Below, one piece after another: positions 57,301 through 64,000 of a DNA stretch of 64,000 bases (positions are counted from its first letter, which is position 1; each line of letters opens with the position of its first letter). This DNA comes from Panagrolaimus kolymaensis. Its lineage: Eukaryota > Nematoda > Chromadorea > Rhabditida > Panagrolaimidae. Both the position numbers and the translations under genes were made by a program. The notes under the pieces were generated by a model. It saw nothing but the letters and a program-made list of their open reading frames with translations. It ran no database searches and had not been told where the DNA came from. The stretch covers positions 124,001 to 188,000 of the forward strand of contig JAJQJQ010000022.1 in the NCBI GenBank assembly GCA_028622995.1. The letters are read 5' to 3'.

Positions 57301-58624
57301 CTATTTATTCCTAAACCATATCATAAACCCACCGATGATAATATGTATTATAATTTACCTAAAAATGAAAGGATCACTACTCTTCGGGATGCAGCTGTTG
57401 TTGGTAATCCAAGCATGAATGGAGAAGAAAAAATAATAAAGAAAAAGAAAAAAGTAACAACAACTAAAAAAGCAAAAGCTGAGAAAGTATCAAAAAAATC
57501 TTCTTCTAAAACAACTGAAAAACAGAGAAAACGTAAAAAATCTGAAAAATCCATTGAAGAAAATTACACATCTCTTTCATCCACAGCAAAACCAAATAAA
57601 GAATTAACTTCCAAAGTTGAAAACCTTATTATTCCCGATGATACGACTACCGTAATTCCAAATAATGGTTTTGGACAATCGATAAATTCCAAAAAGTTTC
57701 AATCATTAGCCGAAAATGGAGATTTAAAAATTAAAGGCAATGTTATTGTCGCAAATAATGGAAGCAATGAATTGCGAGGAAATGCAACAATTAAATTTAA
57801 AAATAAGGGTTCCGATACCATTCGAAGATTGGAATTAAGTGTATTTGAAAATGAACAAGTTAAACTGGATACTTCATCAAACATAAAAGATGTAAGGTTT
57901 TTTTTGCAAACCCACCTGAAAGAATTTAGAACTTCAGTTAAAATTTTAAAATAACTTTTAGGCTTCATCAATAATGTTACCATTTGAATTAACCAGTGGC
58001 GTAACAAATGAACATGTCCTTCATTTTGAATTTAATAAAGTTGATAAAACTCAAAAAATTCGTGTTACTCTAATGTATTGCATTGAAGTAAGTCAGGTCC
58101 AGTTCTTCCATTTCTAAAACGCAAAAATGTGAAATCTCATAACTCCAAAAGTTTTTGACTCAAGATTCGTGGATACTATTAACTAGCAATAATTTTAACA
58201 AGTCCAAAAAAGCTTTTAAAAATAATATTTACTTTTTTAGAAAAGCGATGGCCATAATTCTGAAGATCGACTTAATTTTGTTTTAACTTTTCCATCCATT
58301 CGATTCTTAGTTTATGCCACCATTGGAACAACTTCGTATGAACTCATTCTAGCTTCGGGTGATCTTGCTGGAACAGCATCGGAAAAAGTTTCCTCATCTC
58401 AACCTCTTCAAACTATAATCGATAAAATTACAACTTTATCTAATTTTTCGGTGGTTGAAAGCGTTGAAGAAGAAGCTGTGTCTCTTTATGCTCATTCATT
58501 TGATGATTCACCCGTGTGTATTTTAATTAAAAAACTTTCAAATGATATTTATGCAATTAATATTCGTTGTATGGAATCTACTTTAGCTAATTCTATCGCT
58601 CATGACTTAAAGGAAATTATTTAA
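54304..58624 (+). CDS. apd-3: AP-3 complex subunit delta (delta-adaptin)
   Basis: Seven exons: 54304-54399, 54455-54550, 54649-54737, 54800-56011, 56178-57891, 57962-58087 and 58241-58624; 1238 aa, similar to animal AP3D1 (about 1150-1220). AP-3 sorts cargo from endosomes/trans-Golgi to lysosomes and lysosome-related organelles (gut granules in nematodes). Signatures: the adaptin N-terminus DLIRGIRNNKENEAKYIAACIEEIKLELRQ, YDISWALFNIIEVMAS, YLAATQCFN, the HEAT-repeat trunk (VRKKAVLVLYKIFLKYPESLRPTF; DPDPGVQSAAVNVICELARKNP), then an acidic and Lys-rich hinge (KKKKKGTTKSGGGKKS) as in AP3D1, and a C-terminal ear-like region (LKIKGNVIVANNG...) ending near KEII. No damage seen. Confidence 0.93.
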
Positions 58625-59456
58625 AAAAACGGTGAATAAAAGAAAGCAAAAAAAATAAATAAAAGATAGAAAATTACTTTAAAAAAAAGTTTTTAAAAAA
58701 GCAAAAAGAATAGTTTTCTTTTTGATTGAGTATTTTTTGTTTGTTTATTTTAATAATTTATTAAATTATTATTGAATATTCCTTCTTTTTTTATATGGAC
58801 AAAATAAATTATTTTTTACAAAAAAAAATGTGTGTATTGATTTACGAAGAAGAAAAAAATTATTTAAAAAAAGCAAAGTTCCTTAAATCAGAGACAGAAC
58901 TTGCAAATTTTTGATGATGACCAAATTTTCTTTAACTTGCATTCGATCTTTTGGAACCGTAGTAAAAATGAAAGGTATTTGGATAATAACCATTATGACA
59001 AAAAAGTTAGAATAATTAAATATGACTAAAAAAGGTTCTCGAAGCATTTATGAGAACAACATAGAGCTCTAAAAAAACATTCTAGGATCATAATAGTAAT
59101 AGCAATAAGGTAATTCATATATAAACTTAAACTGTTGGAAAATTAATTGAAAAAGTTGTCAATAGAATAATTTGGGATGACAAGTTCCAATAAATCCAAG
59201 GCATGCACGCAACGGTAATAAATTAGAAAACCTAATGCACAATAAAATCTTCTTTTTTTTTTGGAAGAAAAATCGTAAACATGGATGGTTAAAATTTTAG
59301 ACAAATCCCTCCATTTCCAGATAGAAAAAAAGAAGGAAGTTTTTAAAAATTAAAGAAATAAAAGCAATTAGTTTACTTTCTAAATCTTAGAAAATGCAAA
59401 AAAATTTTAAAAATAAAACTAAATAAATTTTGTATGAACTCTTTTTTCCGAGCTAG
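58625..59456. other. 3' flank of AP-3 delta and upstream of the next gene
   Basis: Poly(A) signal candidates AATAAA at about 58655 and 58803. An upstream first exon of the small membrane-protein gene at 59.5 kb may lie here but could not be fixed. Confidence 0.4.
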
Positions 59457-59504
59457 ATTCAATCCTCGGATTCTGAAAAAAATAATCTTGATGATGAAGC
59501 ATCA

Positions 59505-59861
59505 ATGCTTAAATATCTATCATTTATGTTTATTATTATTCTAAGCATTTTTGCTATCTTGCTTATTATTTTTTGCATATTCGCAGTATTCGGTTGCTTG
59601 TATTTTAAAAATTCCAAGAAAAATGATATTGAAAATGCAAGAATTGTTAAATCTTCAAAGCAAGCACAGCCTCTGCCACAAAGAACATCATCAGATTTTT
59701 TGGTTCATCCTCAAGCTGAAAACTCTTCAATCAACTCAGTTTCCAAAAATGCAGTTGACATACTCAACAAAAATTATCAACCTAAAACAAACATTGTTTA
59801 TGCAACGAGATCTTTTGATTTTTATAAACTTAAAACTGTATACAATAACTCAATGGTTTGA
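59505..59861 (+). CDS. Small single-pass membrane protein, paralog of the 4.6-kb gene
   Basis: Open frame of 118 aa: membrane segment (YLSFMFIIILSIFAILLIIFC), stop-transfer KNSKKNDIENA, Ser/Gln-rich linker, and a C-terminal box NIVYATRSFDFYK. The paralog on the minus strand at 4574-5059 has KDIEKA and IIYATKTVDA in the same places. In-frame codons continue upstream to an AG at about 59456 (SSDSEKNNLDDEAS), so the true protein probably starts in an earlier exon, as its paralog does with a 75-nt first exon; the Met at 59505 is therefore provisional. Function unknown. Confidence 0.55.
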   Translation: MLKYLSFMFIIILSIFAILLIIFCIFAVFGCLYFKNSKKNDIENARIVKSSKQAQPLPQRTSSDFLVHPQAENSSINSVSKNAVDILNKNYQPKTNIVYATRSFDFYKLKTVYNNSMV

Positions 59862-60795
59862 ACATATAATTTTTAAACTAAAAAAAGGGTTTTTTTTAAA
59901 TTTAATTGTGTCTTTTATTTCCTTTTATTATACTTTCTTTGTATTTCTTTTATTTTATATTTAATAAATTTTTAAACTTTGATTGAAAAGAACTTGAATT
60001 TGGGGTTTTGAATAAAAAAATGGTAAATTTTGTTTTGTTTCTTCTTTTCTTAAATTCATAGATTTTAATTATTAAAAAGAATCAGGAATTAAATAATTGT
60101 TTCGAAATGTTTTTTTTTCAAAGTTGTAATACCGTTGTTTTACTTTTTTCGTCTTTTAAATAATACCTTACGAATTGCTGGCTGGCACGCTGTAAACTAT
60201 GTACATAAAATATCAAACAAAAAAGATCAATCTTTTTGTTGCGCTTTGTTTTAAAACATTTTCTTTCAACATCGATTTGAAAAGGTTATGTTATCTACGT
60301 ATGTAATTTTTTATTCCAAAAAGCCCCAGCCGCCGCTGCTAAACACAGAAATGTTTTGGTTTTTTGAAGACGACGGCGGCGGAGAAAAAAAAAACAACAA
60401 CATCGAAGATATAAATTTAAATACAAAGGATTGATTTTTATTTTACAGAGTTGAAAAAGTGAAAAATGAATCATTTTCAGTTGCCTTTTCTTTTTTGGCT
60501 TTAAATAAAAAAAGCGGCTTTGCTAAAAATCAATTGAATTTTTTGTTTATTTGAATCAAGAAGTGTGAATTCATTAAAAAAAAGTTGAGATTACCAAAAA
60601 ATGGTGGACAGGCTTATAAAAACGAAAACCTCCTGAAAATATTGTATCGTTTATCGTTAGTTTTTCACGTGAAACCATTTTTTTTTAAAAAAGTTATTCA
60701 CTCGTTTTTGTGATGAAAATTAATCATTTTTTTAACCCTTTTTTTAATGCTTTACAAAATTTTTTAGCAACAACTTCTCCTTTATTTTGTTACTC
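59862..60795. other. Spacer with TATA-free upstream region
   Basis: A/T-rich with a GC-richer patch of GCCGCCGCT/GACGGCGGCGG near 60330-60380, which could form an imperfect hairpin across its two halves. No gene seen. Confidence 0.4.
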
Positions 60796-62564
60796 ATGTT
60801 TTGGAGAATATTATTCGTTTTGCTATATTTTCTTTTACCATCATCGATTGCTATTGTTTCATCTGCAAATAATAATAGGAAAACATGTGAACCACCATAT
60901 TCTCCAATAAATATTACGACAGTGGATTTTAATGAAATACAAACAAAATTTCCAAATGATTATATTTTTGTTTTAAATTCCCAACTTGATGAAGTTACTG
61001 TAAGTCAAGCGAGAGCCAGATAACTAAGATATCATTAATTTTTTTACTTTTCCAAACTTACTTTACTTTTTTTTAGCAAGAAATTGTCATAAAAATTTTT
61101 CATTCCATTGCATGTTTAATTCCCGAATATAGCGAAAATATAATATTTAATTTAATAATTTTGGAAAACAATGGTATCATCGAGCATTATACATTTCATC
61201 CAAATCGAACACATTTTTTTAAAACTTTTAAACCTTCCATTTTTTCTTCTTTTTCCTCTTCGACCAATCAAACAACAACGCATGCCGCAGAAATTGAGCA
61301 TGAAAAAATCAAGCAAGCTCCAAAACAACGTGAACCACGTAAAGATGAAATCATGGACGTTTGTGAACAATTAAAAGAAGCTTTAAATGATTTTGTAATT
61401 TATAAAAATCATCAAAAAAATTCAGTTAAAAATTATATTTTATTTGAATTTAGTGGAGGAAATTATGGTCACCAAAATTTTGGACCAGAAAAATGTCAAA
61501 AAATTTTTAATGAATTTTTGATTGACAAAAAACGTAAGTTCTCAGTTTTTGTTTTTACAAGTTTGGTATTGAAATTGGTGGTTTTAAAAGTAAAACCAAT
61601 TTCCGTGAAGAGACTCGTGATAATTAAAAAAATAAAAGGCAGGTATTTTAGTAACCGATATAGTTGGCGTAATTGTGAATATTATTACCATTGGACACGA
61701 AGATGAAGTTAAATTAATTCCTCCACCAAATAAAATTAATGAAAAATTGGTTCAAAAAAATCCAACATATTTTTCTGGCGCTCAACTTTATATTGATGGG
61801 TTTGATGATTATGGTAAATAAAACCTTAAAAAAATTAAATAACTTCAAAGGTTTATATTTTCACATTTTTTAGAAGCTGATGTTTTAGTTCATTTGGTTC
61901 CATTTGTAACGGAAATGATTAATGAGTCCATAAATTTCACCAAAGCTTATACCAATCTTTACCCAAATAACTCCTTTCTTCTTCAAGGTGATAAAGGAAG
62001 AAGACGACCAAAATCGTAAGTTAAAAAAATAATTGCTCACAAAAAAAGTTAGATATTTAATTACAAACATTTTAGGACATCCAAAAAAAGTGCTCCACCA
62101 ATCAAATTTGTTACAATCTTTGCTGTTTCATTTGCAATTATTATTTTAATTATTGTAATTATTATTTCAACGATAAATGAAAATTATAAAAATAGTAAGC
62201 TTTTTTGAAGAAAAAAAAATTAGTGATCTCAAAAAAAGGATTTTTAGATTATATTTGGGAGCGAATTCGTCGTTTATGCAATCATCGCCGCAATGAATTG
62301 GATTCAGATCGAGTAAATCTCGTGGAAGTTCCAATGGAAAATTTATCTCAAAGCGCTTTTGGTGAATCACCTCTAATTCGTTCTTCATCATCTTCCACCA
62401 TTCATAACAATAATGATGGTGAGGAATATGAAGCTGTATGCGAAGTAATTAATAATATTTTACCATCTGAAAATGGCGGAAGTAATAATAATCCAAATTT
62501 GATTATTGAAATTGATAATGAAAATATTGTAAATGAGGCAAGCATTATTTGTTCGAAAATTTAG
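60796..62564 (+). CDS. Signal-peptide type I membrane protein with tail exon duplicated at 8.4 kb
   Basis: Six exons: 60796-60999, 61077-61533, 61643-61813, 61874-62015, 62076-62194 and 62248-62564; 469 aa. Start chosen at the ATG 60796 (MFWRILFVLLYFLLPSSIAIVSS), which opens a signal peptide; an upstream in-frame TTG is not a credible start. The ectodomain (about 300 aa) has N-glycosylation sequons, a LFEFSGGNYGHQNFGPEKC stretch, and segments such as DIVGVIVNIITIGHEDEVKLIPPP, and KAYTNLYPNNSFLLQ. The loose resemblance to a von Willebrand factor A fold (hydrophobic strands ending in GHEDE) is unproven. One membrane segment (FVTIFAVSFAIIILIIVIII) leads to a cytosolic tail ERIRRLCNHRRNELDSDRVN with a Ser-rich, acidic end. 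The last exon has an orphan copy at 8350-8795. Confidence 0.7.
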
Positions 62565-63271
62565 AAAGAAGAAACAATATTTTTTTTAGCTTTCTGAAGT
62601 CAATCTCTCAAAAGAATAAATTCATGCCACATTTTTTTGTAGCAACAGGCAGGCTATCTTCGGTTGATTTACAATATCCCTCTCTAAATGCATTTTCACT
62701 CAATCCACTCAGTGCCATTCCAAGTGCCATCCATTACTTCATGTTATCTTAAATCCACAATAAATTTTAGTTCCCATCATCAATTTTATTAATGTTAAAA
62801 GCTTTGCATTTTTTTATGTAATATTAAATAAACCTTCATTATTCGCTAAAACTTCAAAAGCAAAAGCAACGTTAGAAAATCCTAAAAATTTACAAAACAA
62901 AAACTTTTTCAAGCTAATGAGCAGAAGAAAAAAATCCCACAAAGAAAAAAAAGTTTATGTTGATCAAGCTTGTTTTGCGCTGATCAACAAAAAACAACCT
63001 CCTCCTCCTCCTTCTCCTTCCTCTTCTTCATCGTTGATCAAGTGTAAAAAAAAATATTAAAAATTTGCATAAAAAATGTAGTTTCTGCTTTGATTATTTA
63101 TTTTTGTTTATTTTTTACACACATCATATTGAAATTACTTTCCTGTATTCTTTCATTTGATTTTGATAACACTAATTTCCGCGTTTATTAGTCTTTTTTC
63201 TTTTTTGCCATACTTTATTCTTTCACCAAATAACTTTTTTTTAGCTTTATGAACTTCTTTCGAACTTTGAA
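62565..63271. other. Spacer before the last gene
   Basis: The first ~75 nt still match the flank of the orphan exon at 8350-8438. The remainder is A/T-rich with a CTCCTCCTCCTCC run at about 62998. The open frame 62549-62752 is not accepted. Confidence 0.4.
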
Positions 63272-64000
63272 ATGGGTACTTTAACTCGTCAATTCAATTC
63301 AGAATCAATATCAAGTATTAAATGTCCTTTTCTATGGGTGCTTGCATTATTCCTTCATTCATGTTTAGCTGCAGCTGGAACGGTTCATGATTTATCTAAA
63401 ATTCAATTTTATCCGTCGTATATTCATGATCTTGTTGAAAGACACAATTCTTCAATCAATGTTAAAGTTTATTTTGATAAAAATGAATTTCGTTCAAGTG
63501 AATACTATGATAAACCTTTAAAATTGTCGTTAAAGTAAGTTGTTATTTTGAAAGCTACGAACAAATAAACTTGATGTTGGTTTTAGGACATTACATAATG
63601 GCATTGCAAGGATCGACAAATCATATCTACTACTAAATATATCGAATTTTACTGGTATTGATGGAACTTTGGTTTATCAGGTAAATAAACGCTGCAAATT
63701 CGAACCAATATGCTGATAGTCATTTTATGGAAAGATTATAATAACCATATAAATACCTTGACCTTACATCCGCTTTTTTATTCATCATTATCGTTGTTTT
63801 CAGTTTCAAGCAAATGTGGATGCAATTTCTATGGGAAAAACAGCTTTTCAAGTCCGCTTAACATCTGTTGGAGAATCATCAGCTGATTTTGAACTTCTTG
63901 AATTTGAAGAAGATGGTCAAGATTTTGGTAGTATGTTAAAACCAATTCATGGTGCAGCACGAATGGATTTATGGGTGATTCGAAAGGAAGGTGAAACGCT
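63272..64000 (+). CDS. Secreted or membrane protein, 5' part (possible SLC10/P3-like ectodomain)
   Basis: Three exons visible: 63272-63534, 63587-63680 and 63804 to the window edge. A 5' region including CPFLWVLALFLHSCLAAAG acts as signal peptide. The luminal part has beta-rich, sequon-containing sequence (LLLNISNFTGIDGTLVYQFQ; TAFQVRLTSVGES) and ends at the window edge in MDLWVIRKEGETL. In P3-type sodium/bile-acid symporter relatives an Ig-like N-terminal ectodomain ends in a similar VxVxR strand before the first membrane helix, so this gene may be such a transporter. That is inference; no membrane helices are visible before the window ends. Confidence 0.5.

Overview
The window is nuclear DNA of a nematode, most likely clade IV (panagrolaimid or strongyloidid-like). 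Reasons: strong A+T bias, protein genes split by very short introns (mostly 45-60 nt, GT...TTTTAG/TTTCAG), nematode-type intermediate-filament, CPSF1 and AP-3 delta genes, a CK1-type kinase relative, an OAC-type acyltransferase, and divergent F-box-like genes of a kind I associate with clade IV nematodes. The species is not determinable by eye. Exon models were assembled by hand from reading frames and splice consensus. For most complete models the spliced length was checked to be a multiple of three.

Layout. 0-1.1 kb: 5' part of an unknown helical protein (-). 1.6-3.4 kb: F-box-like gene with two F-box-like units (-). 4.6-9.5 kb: small membrane protein, a large Ser/Thr-rich single-pass membrane protein, and relics of duplicated genes (-). 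10.0-15.1 kb: CPSF1 (+). 15.2-15.8 kb: hairpin-rich non-coding island. 16.4-18.8 kb: CK1-family pseudokinase (-). 19.6-20.6 kb: secreted tandem-repeat protein (+). 21.9-31.4 kb: cluster on + of two GT10 fucosyltransferase-like genes, another type II glycosyltransferase-like gene, an acyltransferase-3/SGNH gene, a CS-alpha-beta defensin and a broken defensin copy. 32.2-38.2 kb: intermediate filament gene with two alternative first exons (-). 38.2-48.7 kb: about 10 kb of A/T-rich low-complexity DNA without a credible gene. 48.7-49.8 kb: F-box gene (+). 50.3-53.0 kb: an F-box-like gene (-) split by a 1.65-kb palindromic insertion. 54.3-58.6 kb: AP-3 delta adaptin (+). 59.4-62.6 kb: two small membrane-protein genes (+), related to the genes and relics at 4.6-8.8 kb. 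63.3 kb to the end: 5' part of a signal-peptide protein (+).

The housekeeping genes (CPSF1, AP-3 delta, intermediate filament) are conserved and look intact. The stretches between them are accessory and dynamic. The strongest unusual signals are: (1) a foldback element with two 732-bp arms of exactly equal length inserted at TTAA inside an F-box gene exon, whose removal restores the reading frame; (2) a promoter-sized block shared by the glycosyltransferase at 24.1 kb and the defensin at 30.7 kb; (3) a family of 40-55 bp TGATAGTAA...TTACTATCA palindromes; (4) exon-3 homogenisation between the two fucosyltransferase genes; (5) dispersed inverted duplications linking 4.6-9.5 kb with 59-62.6 kb.
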